A stretch of DNA of 64,000 nucleotides from Adenanthera pavonina (lineage: Eukaryota; Streptophyta; Magnoliopsida; Fabales; Fabaceae): NCBI GenBank assembly GCA_026686845.1, contig JAIVEN010000014.1:28356001-28420000 (forward strand), in the 5' to 3' direction. A program made the translations under genes and the position numbers. Below the pieces are notes generated by a model. It ran no database searches. It saw only the letters and a program-made list of their open reading frames with translations, and was not told the DNA's origin. This document shows positions 34,256 to 47,650 of this stretch, piece by piece. Position 1 is the first letter of the stretch. Every line of letters begins with the position of its first letter.

Positions 34256-37153
34256 TATAACATCCCTAAAAGACTAGATATTTAAAAATGCATTAAAAAT
34301 TCGTGAAAATGGACATACACCATTTTGCGTAAAATAGGGTAAGGAGGTCATTTTTCCTAATCGGATGGAAAAATGGGAAATTATGTTTTGCCCCTAGAAA
34401 TTATGAAAATTGCAATTTAGTTCCTAAGCATAAAACATCACGTGGGAAAGAAGGTTAAAATTTTTTTGGGGAAATTACAGCTAAGAACTCGAAGGAATTA
34501 GAAACTATCATTTTGCCCCCGAGCTAGGGGTAATTTTGTAAATATATAAAATTACTATCAAAACAAAGCTCTCAATGAGACAAGTCTAATGGTATATGGC
34601 ACTAAGGGTTAATGTTAAAGATAAAGAAATAATCAATGTCGAATCTTAAAAAGCAACTTTTTACAGATAAATTTTCTTTTTGATATGTAAAAGCTAAAAA
34701 GTTGAAAAGAAAAGCTATTGGACATTGCAAAAGGAACTTATCATAGACAAGATAATAAAATGATGTGAGCCACAAATTTGCCTTATTCTTGTTCCAATAA
34801 AGTGAAATTATACTGCAAAAGTAATTTTATTAGTCCAAGTATAAAGTAACCGACATAGGGTATTACTGAATTAGAAAAATTATGTAGTAATATGGAGATG
34901 AGACCCTCTCAAATGGTGCCATCTTAACTGCAACATGTGACTAAAATGAAGATTTAATGGTTAAGAAAAGGAAACTAAATAATTAAGCTTGCTTAATTAA
35001 TTAAGTTTAGTAAAATGTAAGCATGATTAAGCTCCTTTTATATACTCCTTCACCATTTGCTTATCCAAACCTTTGGATAACAGAGAGAGGAGCTGCTGCA
35101 TAGTGAGAACAAGAGGGAGTTACGTGAAGAAGCAAGGAGGAAAATAGAGAAGGAAAATCCAAGAAAATTGGTAAGTGTGCTCCTTGCAATGTTCAAGTAT
35201 TCTAGTTTAGTTTCTTGGTAGTTTGAGATGGTTTCCTTTAATTTCTTCCTTCTCCACCCACTATACAGTTTTGGTTTAAGCTTTTTTAAGAGAGGGAAGG
35301 TGTTTTTAAATTATAAAATTGTGGTTAAGCATGAGATTTAGCAAGAGGAAGCAAACTAGGCATGATTTGAAGCAAGTTTATGAAAAACCCACTTTTCCAC
35401 CTAGGGTTAGGTTTTTGGCCAGTCCAAATGAATGTCTTAGAGTGATAATTTCATTGTTTTGATGCCAAAATTAGATTCCCCATGGCCAAATACCTTAGAA
35501 ACAAGTATATGCTTCAAGAATATGCTAAGATAGCTAAAGTAGATTTTCAAGGGTTTGTAGGGTTTTGTATGAACTCTATGCTTCATGCTATGAAATCAGT
35601 TGCTTGAGCCATTGTTTAATGATTCATAGGGACTTGAAAAATCCTAAGGAGATTAGTGGAAGCATTGGTTCCAAGAGAAAGAGCCAAATGAATACTTCAA
35701 GGTAGCTATGTTTACATATTCTTACTTATGTTATTTCATTACCTTGCTTTGATACAAATTGGTTGACATATTGTGAGTTGTGTTTTCTTGACTAGTTTTG
35801 GCTTCAATATGAGGGGTTTTATTCTATGGGATGTCCATTTTTTAAGCCGTTATACTACTGAAATTTTAATGACCTATATGGCAATTTGTTCATTTATGTG
35901 ATTTAATATAATCAAATATGATTTTTTATGTGAAAGGAATAACATAATGCATGAATATAACTTGCTACTGAGATTACCCCAATCTCATCCCCCCAAGCAT
36001 CCTAAATATTAGTTTCAAGCTATAGTAATGGAGGAATTCAAGGAAAGGCAAGAGAAATGAAGAGAATAAAGAAGCATGCCTATTAAGCAATTTGTATACA
36101 TTTTAATGTATCACTATGGCATTGGTGAAAAATCATATGTGCCTTTTTAAGGCTGTGTTTAGCTGCCATTATGTTCTTTTGGGACTCTTAAGATGTTATG
36201 GATATGTTATGAACAAGTTTGAGCAAAGTATGTGATGTATGATAATACTATTGCAATGAAATGATATAATCTGGCCTTAATGAGCAATAGATGATTAAGC
36301 AAATATTGTCTACTTGAAATGTGATATAACTTATAAGTGGAATATATTTTCAAAAACTAGACAATGATTTCTTTCCAACAAGCCAAAGATTACCTAAATT
36401 GGGCATGTGTACAATTTATAGTGTACTTTGAAATTAAGAGTCCAAACTAGATAGTATTGTAAAAATTGTAAGTTTTACTGTAAGTATTACTTTCTTTGAA
36501 AAGTGATATAAAATTGTACAAAACTCCAAAAATTCAATGATTTAATTTATGAAAATATCTATGTTTTCAATTTAATATGCCACTGGTTTGAGTTCAATTG
36601 GAGTTGTACAATAAGAGATATGAAAGTTTTCCCAAGACTATTCCATTAAAAGTGATGTTTTGACCCTTAGTGATTCAAACTGACGTTGTATCCTATTCAG
36701 CTTAAATAAATGTATAAGAAAAATATGGTTGTATTTAGACATACATATCTTTCTAATGGAATATATAATACATGATTTGGCTTAGAGTTAGACATGAATT
36801 TTTAAATTTATGGCCAAAATTCTGGAGAAAAGAAAAATGACCATTTGAACAATAGATTTTGTACAATAAACTATACTAATTGGTATGACTAAAATGCTGT
36901 TTCATGTTTTTTCCATATAGATGAGATTTCAATGTATTTTTAGAGACTTGAATCACTTTGATACAATTTTTCTACAATTAGTTATGAATTTTCAAATTTC
37001 ACCTGAGAAAAAGGGTTTAGAAAATGAATAGAAACCTAAGAAAAGAAAATTTTATATATCTTAATATATCATGTGATTCAAGCTTCTAAACATATTCTAT
37101 AGAGTATAATAAGTTAATACATGGGTAATGTGGACTATAGTTAAGGTGTTACA
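34256..37153 (+). mobile_element. 3' LTR of the degraded Gypsy element (family B)
   Basis: It follows the polypurine tract, begins TATAACATCCC (TG decayed to TA) and ends AAGGTGTTACA. The 2.9 kb align in order with the minus-strand LTR at 1654-6413. Downstream sequence (37154 on) belongs to a different LTR family, so this element inserted into it. A TATA-like TTTATATAC lies near 35038 with a palindromic AATTAAGCTTGCTTAATT just upstream. Confidence 0.75.
35037..35044 (+). promoter_or_regulatory. TATA-like box of the Gypsy LTR
   Basis: TTTATATA in GCTCCTTTTATATACTCCTT. The related minus-strand LTR has TTTATATATTT at the matching place (near 5790), followed in both copies by a purine-rich segment and ACGTGAAGAAG. 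Confidence 0.5.
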
Positions 37154-37687
37154 ATGGAATTGGGGTTCAAGGGAGTCGAAACTCAGAGGATTGGTTTCTT
37201 TGAGGTGAAGCTTCCTTGGACAAGTTGGTTGTGTCATTCGTGAGCTATGTATATGGTCATGTGACTGTCAAATTGTCCTTGGTAGCAATTGAAGGTGTTA
37301 GGTTATTGGTTTTTGTCAAAAAGTAACCAAAACTATGTTGGGTGTCCAAAATCTTTATACGGAGATAGATTGAGGTGAAATTAGTGCCTACAGTTAGTTT
37401 AGGATGAGAATGACCTGTAAGACTTAAAATCAGGTTAATTTGAGGTCAGGGCATGAAGTTGTGCACATTGAAAGTTTGGCCAAAAAATCAACAAATTGCT
37501 TATTACCACCGCGACACCAGAAGCTTGGCCGCTACACCAACCTTTTCTGTTTCTCCTAGGCCGCAGCGACACTATAGCAAGCCACAACAAGTTGCGGCCC
37601 AGCCCTGGTTTGTCCCACATTGTTTTGTTTGGCCAATTTTCTAGGTTTTAGGCGATGTGTGGGGACTTGTTTTAGTAGGGTGTTACA
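37154..37687 (+). mobile_element. Fragment of Gypsy LTR family A (3' end)
   Basis: It begins within an LTR (ATGGAATTGGGGTTCAAGGG) and ends TAGTAGGGTGTTACA. It matches the last 0.6 kb of the minus-strand LTR at 2533-4961, including the TTTGAGGTGAAGC and TTAGGTTATTGG segments. Its 5' portion is not seen: it was separated or deleted when the family B element inserted. The small frames at 37435-37762 are not genes. Confidence 0.65.
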
Positions 37688-38410
37688 AAATTCCTCAAAA
37701 TGAGTATAAAAATTGAAATAACGGTGTAAAATTACTAAACATGAATATGAAAAACTAGGCATGAGAGTTAAAATTTATAAGTGTAAAAATCCTTAAGGAA
37801 AATTCACTTACAAATTTCAATTCTCACACCCAGTTTTTGACATTCATCTTTTGTCATTTCATATTAGTTAAGGGTATTGTAGTAATTTTAGTTTCATAAT
37901 ATGATGAGTTAAGGACTTTGGATCCATTAGTATTATTTTACAAAGTAATAGTCTATTATTAGGATTCAAAATTTTGGTCCATAACTGGTATTCCAAAGAA
38001 AAAATTTACGCTTAGATTGATATTTTGTTTTGTTGGTTTTATAATTTTCGTCAAGCATGGGTCAATTCCTACTAAATATTCCATTACATTCATATAAACT
38101 GAACTACTTAATTATCAGATATATTACTAAATTTCTTTGGTTTACTTGATAACAACCCTTTAACACGTAGTTTAATTATATTCTATTTAGTGCTCTATTT
38201 TTATATTTTAAATTATGTATTGGATACTCCAAATATCAACCTTACTTAATATTTTAAAAGTAACCTTAATAACAAATGTTTTAAAAATAACTGAAATCTT
38301 AGTTCAAAAAATTTGAAATATACTAGTAGATAATTTTTATAGAAAGTAAATGCAACATATATTGCTTGTTTTCTATAAACACACAACTCATCTTTTATTG
38401 AATGTATGAT
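37688..38410. other. AT-rich spacer without recognisable content
   Basis: No coding signal, inverted terminus or repeat shared with other parts of the window was noticed. Confidence 0.4.
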
Positions 38411-40395
38411 TGAGAGATAGGGGAAGAAGTAAGGTAGAAAGATAGAAAAAATAGGAGGGATGAGTAGAAGAATATAAGGGAGAGAAACATCTCACTGAAA
38501 AATCTCAAAATTAATAATCAAAAGTCTAAATATAACTGAGTAATGAGACTCTTATTTATAGAGCTTAAATCATAGTTTTAATACAGTCATAAGATAAGAG
38601 AATTATTTAAACAAAATCTTAAACAAGACATAAACTAAACACTAAGAATAAATAAAAGATAAAATCTTAATCTTAATAAATTCAAAAATAAAATAAATTT
38701 AATTTAAATATCCTAATAAAATATCTTAATTTAAAAAGCCTAATTCTTTTATAATAAAGATAAATAATCCTAATTATCTTGAGATTATCTTTTCTCCATC
38801 ATTCTCCCCCACTTAAAAGAATTCTTATTAGAGAGTTAAGCTCCACATTCTACTTCATTTTTAACAAACTCCTTGTCCACACCAAAAGGATATATAACTC
38901 AAGGATATCAAGTATGATGTTGGCATCTATCATCTCATCCTCATTCTTAGCTTGGGAATTAAGAATTAAAGTGTGCTGTGGATACCTTAATGCAATATGA
39001 CCTTTAAAATGACATTAGAAGCACTCAACAACATAACCACTAGGGCGAGAGGATCATGAAAACTCAATATTCTTAGAAGTACTCCCTTTAAATTTATTAT
39101 AAGCTTTTTTAAGAGATTTAGAAGGATTCAATTTAAGTTCTTACTGTATATCAACTTGAAGACCATTAACAAACTTTTAGATCGTCATCCAGGGGTATTC
39201 CTTGACTTTACATCTAATCATAAGATCATCAAAATGAACCTGAAAATTGCAAAAATTTGTCTCGAGTTTAACCATTGATTGTAGAGTTGATTCTTGTCAT
39301 AATTAGATACATACTTTTCTTTGAGCTTCATCTTCATCTCTGCCTAAGTATTAATCAGGGGTTGCCTAAATCGCTCTAAGTTCAATTGCACATTATGCCA
39401 ATACTTTTTAATAGACCTAACAAGCTTCAATTTTGTGAAATGAACATGCTAAATATTAATCTTCTGTGCTAACCAGTTAATCCAAGAAAGCACTCAAATC
39501 TAATAGTCCATCCATCAAAATCAAGGGCTTCGACTTTGACCTACAAGCTTCTCAATGATCTCTATGAGGTGACTTGTCCCTTCTATTGTACTAGTCTCAA
39601 TGATCTCTATGTAGTCATTCTAGTGGTTGTCAGAGTCTTAGGAAGAGGACCCCTTCCTTTCTAGTTTCCATTGCCTTGTTTGAGATGATGATTATCATTA
39701 GGTGAAACCTTAAATTGACTAAGGGAAGGTATATGCCCTCTTCCTAAATAGATCTCCTTGGAAACATTCATATTTCCAAGTCTATCTTATGTTATCTTAC
39801 TCATACATTGCTTACTTAATCTGTTTATTGACTGCATTTTTTCCTCACACAATTTCTCCAACTTTTTGAACCTATGGTTTGCATCTTATTGATCTTGTTT
39901 CATGTTAATTTGCAGAGATTCAAATGCTTGGTCCACATACTCTCTGTACTCCTTTCAACTTCTTCAAGGCTTTGTTAGGTAATTTAGGAATTTTCGGACT
40001 TATTGGACTTAGAAGGCTTTGATGCCAAATGATGAGAGATAGGGGGAGGGATAAGGTAGAAAGATAGAGGAAATAGGGGGAGGAGTAGAAGAATATAAGG
40101 GTGAGAGAAATATCATTGATAAATCTCAAAATCAATAATCAAAAGTCTAAATACAACTAAGTAGTAAAACTTTTATTTATAGAGCTCAAATCCTAGTCAT
40201 ACTAAAATCCTAAAATAAGAGAATTACCTAAACAAAATCTTAAATAAAAGATAAACTAAATCCTAGCTAGAAATAAATAAAAGATAAAACCTAAATCCTA
40301 ATAAATTAAAAAATAAACTAAATTAAGTTTAAATATCCTAATAAAATGTCTTTATTTAAAAAGCCTAATTATTTTATGATAAAAATAAAATCTAT
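38411..40395 (-). mobile_element. Short Gypsy-type remnant with two LTRs (2 kb)
   Basis: Direct repeats at 38411-38798 and 40033-about 40395 are LTRs. On the minus strand the LTR starts TGGAGAAAAG (38798) and ends TATCTCTCA. A polypurine tract, AGTGGGGGAGAATGA, precedes the 3' LTR (38799-38815). A primer-binding-site-like TTGGCATCAAAGCC follows the 5' LTR (40015-40029). The 1.2-kb interior has a gag relic on the minus strand near 39400-39200: YWHNVQLNLERF, AEMKMKLKEKYV and NQLYNQWLNSRQ resemble the retrotransposon gag core. No pol is present. The start of the right LTR (minus-strand 5' end) is truncated near 40395, so no TSD can be read. Confidence 0.78.
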
Positions 40396-40430
40396 CAATT
40401 AATGTAGTTGTCTTGTCATGTGTGGGTTAT

Positions 40431-41038
40431 GGATCTGGATCCTCTCCAACCATAAATTATACCGCCATCTCTCTAGCCACAATCATGACCATTCAGGTAA
40501 TGTAACGGCTGCCAAGAGATATGCAAAACACGTCATTTTGGGATGAAAGTTATTCTATTTGATGATGTTACCTCCTCCTCTGAAAAACGGCGTCATCCTC
40601 CCATATCCCATCGATTCTGCTACTTGGTTGTGAATAATGGAATAACAGTCAAGATTGATTTGCAAAGAAGAAAATATTTGGGAACTGAACAAAGAAACAA
40701 CAAGAATCCCAACCTGAAGTTGATTACATCCAAGTTGATAAATTTATCCAACCTAATAGGCTGGGGAAGCTTTGGACTACGATCTACGAGTTTAGAGGAA
40801 GAATTTTGTTGAGATACCCTTCATCTATTCCCGGCAGGGAGAATGACAACCTTTATTAGTTTTGATAGAAGAGAGAGAGAGAGAAGATAGGGTGATTAGA
40901 GGGGGAGAATGGCGGTGATTATCAGCTGGAGAGAAGGAGAGAAAAAGTAGCTTTTATAAGCTGTTAGATTACATGAATGGTAATGATTGTGGCTAGAGAG
41001 ATGGCTATATAATTTATGGTTAGCAAGCATCTGGATCC
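40431..41038. mobile_element. 608-bp element with 80-bp inverted termini (MULE-like)
   Basis: The ends 40431-40510 and 40959-41038 are inverted copies: GGATCTGGATCC...AACCATAAATTATA...CCATCTCTCTAGCCACAATCAT against the reverse complement of the right end. Flanks GTGGGTTAT (40422-40430) and ATGTGTTAT (41039-41047) match at 7 of 9 positions. A 9-bp TSD plus long inverted termini is the signature of Mutator-like elements. The interior has an open frame of 89 codons (40543-40812) that I do not recognise and no transposase, so the element is non-autonomous. If the interior came from a host gene it would be a Pack-MULE. Confidence 0.7.
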
Positions 41039-41047
41039 ATGTGTTAT

Positions 41048-41710
41048 GAGTATTGCTCTGTCTTTGCTTTGCCCGAGATGTTCGGAGTATCAAAACACAT
41101 ACTATTAAGCTTGACGTTTAAGAAATGCTTTTCACAATCTTTTATTTTCTCTTCTGGCTACTTCTTCTCCTTCATTTGTCTTCCTTCTTTTTTCTCTCTT
41201 TTTGAACCACCAATATTTAGTAGCCACATTAGATTCCAACCAATTTGAGTCAAGCCAAGAAGACTACAAGGGGGACAAAGCTTTCATTTTTTTTTAACTT
41301 TTCTTCTTTTTTTTTTACCATTTTAGAGATAGTTCTAAGATAGTAATGATTTATTTGAACACTTTGATCTATAATATTCGTTTAAAATCATTGATACATG
41401 AATGTTTACAATTTGTGGTAAATTTCATAATTTCTCCCAAAAAAAAAAGCATTTATTCCTTCAAGAATGTATAAAAAGACAAGATTTATGAAGCACTGAT
41501 ACTTCCAAAAGTAGACAAACTCGTATCCAATATGCAATATGATACAATACGCATATTGTACTTATGCAAATATATCTATTCATATTACTTTGTACTTACA
41601 TGTATCACTTCAAATTTTTAAAGTAAAATATGACCATTTGTTGTTATAAATATTATATGGCTTATTTTACCATTTATACTATTATTTTTAGAACATTTAA
41701 TACTCATTTT
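41048..41710. other. Spacer, pyrimidine-rich, no recognised content
   Basis: Long T and TTC-rich runs near 41280-41330 and an A run near 41440. No gene or terminus is visible. Confidence 0.4.
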
Positions 41711-43532
41711 TGTTAGGTTTAATATAATATAAGTTTTGATGATGACAAATATAGAGTAATAAGGAACAAATATAACATATGTGTCTAACATATGTGTTGT
41801 TCCCTAAAGAAGTAAAATATGCATTAGCATGTATTCAATTATGTTTATAATGCATATTTCATACTATGTACTAATATATCCACTGTGCTCTTATGTTTTA
41901 TAATACAAGTTAGATATATAAATTGGAATAACCACTTAGTTTGTAAGTATAATACATCAAGTGTAGGATTGTCCAAATAAGAAGAGTGAGCATTGGAATA
42001 AAAAAAGGGAAACCAACATCATGTCTCACTCAAAGAAGAAGAAGAGAAATGATGCTCTAAGAGTGGAAGATCAAAAGGGAGCATACCAAGAATGGGGATG
42101 ACCAAGTGAAAGTGGAGCTCAACTTTTGAAGAACCAGCTATTAGGTATATTTTGTTTTCACTTAGATCATGAGGTGGTTTAATCTTTGAAATTTACTTAA
42201 TCTTGTTACCATATGTTTTAAATGAGTTGATTAAGTAAATATGATATTAGTATGTGTTAGAATTAAGAAATATTTACTAACAGACGAATCTTAGGTTTGA
42301 CTCATTTATTTTGCGCAAAATTTGAACTTTACTTAGTGAAATTTAAAGTTATAGAGGTTTTATCTCTAACAGACAAATTTCAATTCTAAGATTCAAATTT
42401 TGAGTTAAGTATTGTTAATAAAAATGTACAAAATTCGCATGAAGTTTAGTCAAAATTTGAATATTGGTGAAGTTCAAAGTAAGTTCAGAGTCACCTCCTC
42501 TGGTTAAAGAACTTTGGAGTTCAAAGTGCGAATTTCAAAATGGAACTTGTAAGTCACGTTAGAGCATATGTCATAACTGAACTTTGTATTTTAGCAATCA
42601 AATTTCAAAAAGAAAACTTTTATATCATATTGAACGTGCCTCTGACAGACGAACTTGAGACAGTTGTTCAAACTCAATAGACGTACTTTCAATATGAAAA
42701 TTCGCATTAACTAACATTGGTTAATTTTGGCAAACTCAAAATTCGAATTTCACTCTGTGACACAGACAAATTTCTAAAGTCAACGTTAAACATATAACTA
42801 TGTTGATTCTGTGAAATTTGTCTATTGAGCCCTGAAATTCGAATGTTGTAATGTCAGACACATTTAATACTATTGGTTAACGGTTCATTTTACAGAGTAA
42901 TAGCTATAACTTATCTCTAATGGATAGATCTTGTGTTTAACTAATAGTTAAGTCACAAAACTATAAATAGAATCTCATTTGAACTTATGAAAACAAGAAT
43001 AAAGAGAGTTTGTACCAAAATGTTGCTCCAATACATAAAATCTTTCTATATCAACATTCATAGTTAAACTCACCTCATTAGAGTGAGGTTTCAATGTATT
43101 ATCTACTTTATAAGAGTGTTTTCATTTCGTAATCATTCTTTTCTACAATTTCTGGATAGAATCTTAATATAGGAAAACACTAAGAGATTTACACATCTTG
43201 CAAGAGAGTGGGGAGATTGGTTTCACAAGTACCTATTAAAACTTATGGAATGTATTAAGACTTCACAAGTGTCTGGATCAAACTTATAGGATATAGTAAA
43301 AATCTCAAGTGGTAACTTGGGAATTGGATGTATTTCAAGTGATTTGAGCTGAACCAGAATAAATTTTTATCTCTAATCCTTCAATTTATTATTTCATCTA
43401 TATCCTTCATCACGCTCTGTTCATCCCTATTCTACTGTATCTCTTGGTTAAATTAGGTCGTACTTCAAAAAGTGTGAAAATTTTGTACCACCTAATTCAA
43501 TCCTCCTCTTAGATGACCAGCCAAACCCTACA
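41711..43532 (+). mobile_element. Diverged solo LTR of the Sirevirus-like type
   Basis: It starts TGTTAGGTTTAATATAATATAAG and ends near CCCTACA. It has the same plan as the LTRs at 19729, 26253 and 60939 (CAGACGAA and AATTCGAATTTC motifs, TATA box, a 3' CCTCTTAGATGACCAGC segment) but is clearly more divergent, perhaps a sister family. Flanks ATTTT (41706-41710) and a T run after 43532 allow a TSD only if the end is shifted one base, so boundaries are approximate by a base or two. No internal region. Confidence 0.75.
42962..42969 (+). promoter_or_regulatory. TATA box of the diverged LTR
   Basis: TATAAATA in ACTATAAATAGAATCTCATTTG, the same context as in the three related LTRs. Confidence 0.65.
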
Positions 43533-46500
43533 TTTTTTTTCTTTTAATGAGTTGATTTATTAATTATACATATAAATAACTACATATATAATATTATATA
43601 TGCATAAATATCCCCTACACTTATATCCTAAAAATTTAAAAATTGACGCATCTTCTGTATTATATTATATCGTATCTAGTACATGTACTTATATTGATGC
43701 TACATAGGACAAGATATATGATGGATTGGAAGAGGAATTAATTGGAAAATAAATATTTCAAAATACATGGGATGGACTAGGTCGAGCTAGAGGTCAGATC
43801 AAAAGTTCTAGCCAAACATAACTTGGTCAACTGATTGAGTTGGGTTACATGGTTTATTTGTTTGATTTTAGTGAATTTTTCCATCTTCATGGTTCCTTAG
43901 AACCTATAAATTAGGCAAAATTTTCATTCAGTCCCCAAACTTTGACTCAAGTTAGAACTGATTCCATTAATTAAGTCTCAATCTATTTCTCGTAGGTGAT
44001 GAGACGGCCACGTCAAATTCTGTGTTACTGTCTTGTTCTTCAACTTTTTGCGCAATATAAATCCTGGCCGTTCACTCAATTGGATGCATAACATGACTCC
44101 ACACCACCTGCTTTATCTGAACCCTACGTTTGGCGATGCTTTAGAACACATGGCATACTGGGGTAGCCAATTTTTTTTTTCTTTTTTGGTTTTCCATATG
44201 TATTGTTATCGCATATTCGTGTCGGTATATATTATCATCTAAATAAATTTCATATTTTAAGCTCCCCATCTATAAGAATAAAAGGGAAATATTGAAAGAT
44301 TAAAAAATATTAATTATCTGATAGGATTTGAGACAAAAAAAAATTAATTTTTTAAAAAATATTATGCTTCCATACGTTCAAAAACCATCAGTTTTACAGC
44401 ATGAGTCTATCAATTTCCGGCGGCAGCTACCAAACTAGTCAACGGAGAGCCCTCAAGTAGAAGAGAACCATAGACACAGGGGATGATCTCCCCTTCTTCT
44501 GGTGGTAATGAAGCCCAAATAGAGCCCATTGGGAAAAGACACTAAAACCACTCTAGAACAATTTAAATCCACAGTATTTCGCCAAAAAAAGAATCGAAAG
44601 AGTTGGAACTGACGCCAACATTGGAGAAACACATAAGGAAAGACGTATTTATTTAATTTTTAATTCTAATTATTTAAATTTTATTATTTTTAGTTTAAAA
44701 TAATAAATTATAAATAAACATAATTTTTTAAATTAACAAATTATATAAAAATAAAATAAATTATACTTTTATTTTATTATTCCTTTATTATTTATATCTT
44801 GAATTAGAGGTGGGTTTTGCACATTACATAGAGTAAGACGTGAATTGCATGTAACACCTTATAATAATAACTTTAAAATGATGATCTTTAATCTAAATTT
44901 TTATTGGAGAAAAAAATCCAAAATTATGGAATGTTTGGAGTTTAAACCACTTTTAGAAACCAATTCAAACCTGTATAAAAAAAAAAAAACGGAATCCAAT
45001 TCAAACCTTTAGACAATCCAAGTCACGTCCCAATAACTAGTAAACCTAAGCCTAAGTTAAGTCCAAGAAGAATTTATTCACAAAAGCCCTTTTGCTACTT
45101 GGAAAACAAAACAAAAGCCTTTTTTTTTTTTTCTTGACCACCATTCAGAAAAGCCTTAAAACACCTGATTTGACAACAATACCATCAAAAACCCATAGCA
45201 AACATTATCAATCCAACACCAACCCAAGCCAGCCTCAATAATCAATCCACTAAGATACTGTAATAAACTACATAGCATCAACTAACAAACTCTTGATACA
45301 GTTGGTAGATAGGTGGATCCCTTTAAATATGTTATCCTGAGTTTAATTATTAGTCATATGTATGAAAAATATCTTATTAGAAGAGAAAATCAACTTCGAT
45401 GGTTTTACGTTTCGAATGGATTAGTCTTCAACTATCGGCGATAGATACCCTTAATTTTTACCCAAAAAAAAAAGGGAAAAAAGAACTACATGGTCTAGCC
45501 AATCAAACCCCTACAAGTAAAGTTTATCAATTCTCCTTTATAAAATCCATTCAATATGCACTATTCTTAGAGGAAAAAACACACAATTCTTTTTTTTTTT
45601 TTGGGAATTGCACTATTCAAAATAATACCAAAGAACTATTAGCCACTATTAACGAGTTCGCAGCCCAGACCAATATCCACCAAATTAAAAAAAAACAGTA
45701 ACCAACAAAGTTCTATAGAATTGAGATATACTCGAATTTCATAAATGAATAAATAACCAGCTTATAATGGTCAAATATCCATTCCTTTTCCAGAACATTT
45801 CCCAATCGACAAAATAATCAAGATAAATTTCTACCAAGTTTCTGTACATCAACAATGTTCCCAAAAGATCAAAACCAAAACAGGTCCCGAACTTGTCCTT
45901 TCCATAATAAATATGTAATTATTATGGAACTCTCCGACTGCCTTTTTCTTACTTGAGCTAAGACTGTCACCTGAAAAATGATAAATCACAGGGTGAGATA
46001 AAAAAAAAAAAAGCTAGTAATCTGTGGCAAAACACAACAAAGGCTCAGTAATCAAAGCAACATATCCAATCAGAAACATATTAATATAAGGCATATGACA
46101 GGTGCAAAACTAAACAATAGGCTGGGTAGTTAAAGGAAAAGCTAGAAAAAAATATTGAAATTGATCTAAATATGTTAGATCATAATCTATATATCCATAC
46201 CTGTCAGTTATAAGTAATAAATCCTTGTACTTTGTTTTTTGGACAATACGCTTTTTGTTGGAAAAAATAATCTTACAACCAAATATTTTAGTCTTCACAT
46301 TGGGGAAAAAATAAGAAAAAAGAGGCTAATAAACATTGTTAAGCATTTGCATGCATAACTCTTATACAAGGTTTTGGGTTTCAATCTTTTGAGTAATATG
46401 CATGTTTGATTTGATATAGATTTTTTATTATATATTAATATTGATTTAAATTTTAATATTAACTAATTAATCAGGAGAGTAATTAATAAATTGTATTTTT

Positions 46501-47067
46501 AATTATTATCAAATCATTAATTAGTTTAGTTATAAATATAATATTAAATTTATTTACATCATGAAGCGTTATAATATTTAAGATTATTTATTAGTCCCGT
46601 TAGGTATGTTGAAAGCGTGCTTGACAAAATTGGAATGACAATAAAAATGAGAATGCGAATGAAAACAAAAAAGATATGTTTAGTTTGCAGAAAATTTTAA
46701 TGGAATGGTAATAGAAATTTTGTTTGATGTATGTCTTTTGATTACAAAAAGAAAATCAGGAATTATTGAAAGACTAAAATGTCCCTGGTTAAAAATAGAT
46801 AAATTAATAATATTATTTTAAATTAAAACTCTAAAAATAAAATACAATTTGTTGAATAGAGATAAATAAAATACAAAATTTCCAAAATATCTTAATATAA
46901 TTAATACAAAATTCTAATTTTTTTATTTCTATTATTTCCTTATACTCATTTCTATTAGCTCTTTATACATGTCAAACTACATCATATATGTATAATTAAT
47001 TCATAATAATTATTATAAATTCTAATTTTTCATTTTTTACATCCATTACTGTCACAAGCCCAAACCA
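43533..47067. other. 3.5-kb AT-rich spacer without recognised gene
   Basis: I see homopolymer runs (near 45120, 45590, 46000) and no domain on either strand. A GAATGACAATAAAAATGAGAATGCGAATG stretch near 46630 resembles the interior of some small plant repeats, but no termini were found. The small frames at 44033-44242 and 45399-45701 are AT-rich and low-complexity. Confidence 0.4.
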
Positions 47068-47340
47068 ACAAAGAGAGAAGCCAAGGGGAGCATCTTCCTT
47101 CTCGATCACATCAGTGCTGCTGGTACTTTTAGCTTTGATATGGGATATTTTTGTCTTTTTCCAATTGATTCCATAATCTACCGTGTAACTCCATCTTCTC
47201 AACTTGGAATTGTTGGAGGCTCAGAACTTTCTGTAGGAATGCCTGATTTATTCCTTTCCATCAAATCATACCGGAAAACATAGTCTTTCTCCTCTTTCTT
47301 TTCCATGCCCCTATACCAAACGGGCCTAAACTTAAAGTGA
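47068..47340. repeat. Tandem duplication, first copy
   Basis: Landmarks GCATCTTCCTT, GTACTTTTAGCTT, GATATGGGATATTT, TCCATAATC-AC, GTGTAACTCCATCTTCTCAAC, GGAATTGTTG, CTTTC-GTAGGAATGC and CTATACCAAA recur in order about 310 bp downstream. There the second copy (47380-47554 plus 53638-53762) is split by the LINE. The two copies have diverged by point changes and small indels. Function unknown; no coding frame is shared. Confidence 0.8.
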
Positions 47341-47650
47341 AAGAAGCCAAAGGATAAAGGATGACACATACAAATTGTAAAATAAGCCAACGAGAAGCAT
47401 CTTCCTTATTAATCATGTTCCTAGGTCAGTGTTGCTAGTACTTTTAGCTTAGATATGGGATATTTATGTCTTTTTCCAAAAGATTCCATAATCCACTGTG
47501 TAACTCCATCTTCTCAACTATGGAATTGTTGAGACTCAAAACTTTCCGTAGGAAGGGAATCTAAAACCGGAGTTTTACAGCGAACCTAAACCCCTTCCCT
47601 TCTAAAAATCACCCACCCCCTTCCTGAGAAAAAAAAAAGAGTGAATTTTC

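Noticed and set aside
37130..37160. GGTGTTACA at 37145-37153 as a chance internal match within one long LTR ending at 37687
   Set aside because: Blocks on its two sides align with two different LTRs near the window start, in a way that fits nesting of two families.
40543..40812. 89-codon frame as a host gene
   Set aside because: It lies inside an element with inverted termini and has no recognisable domain; it may be a captured fragment but cannot be called a gene.
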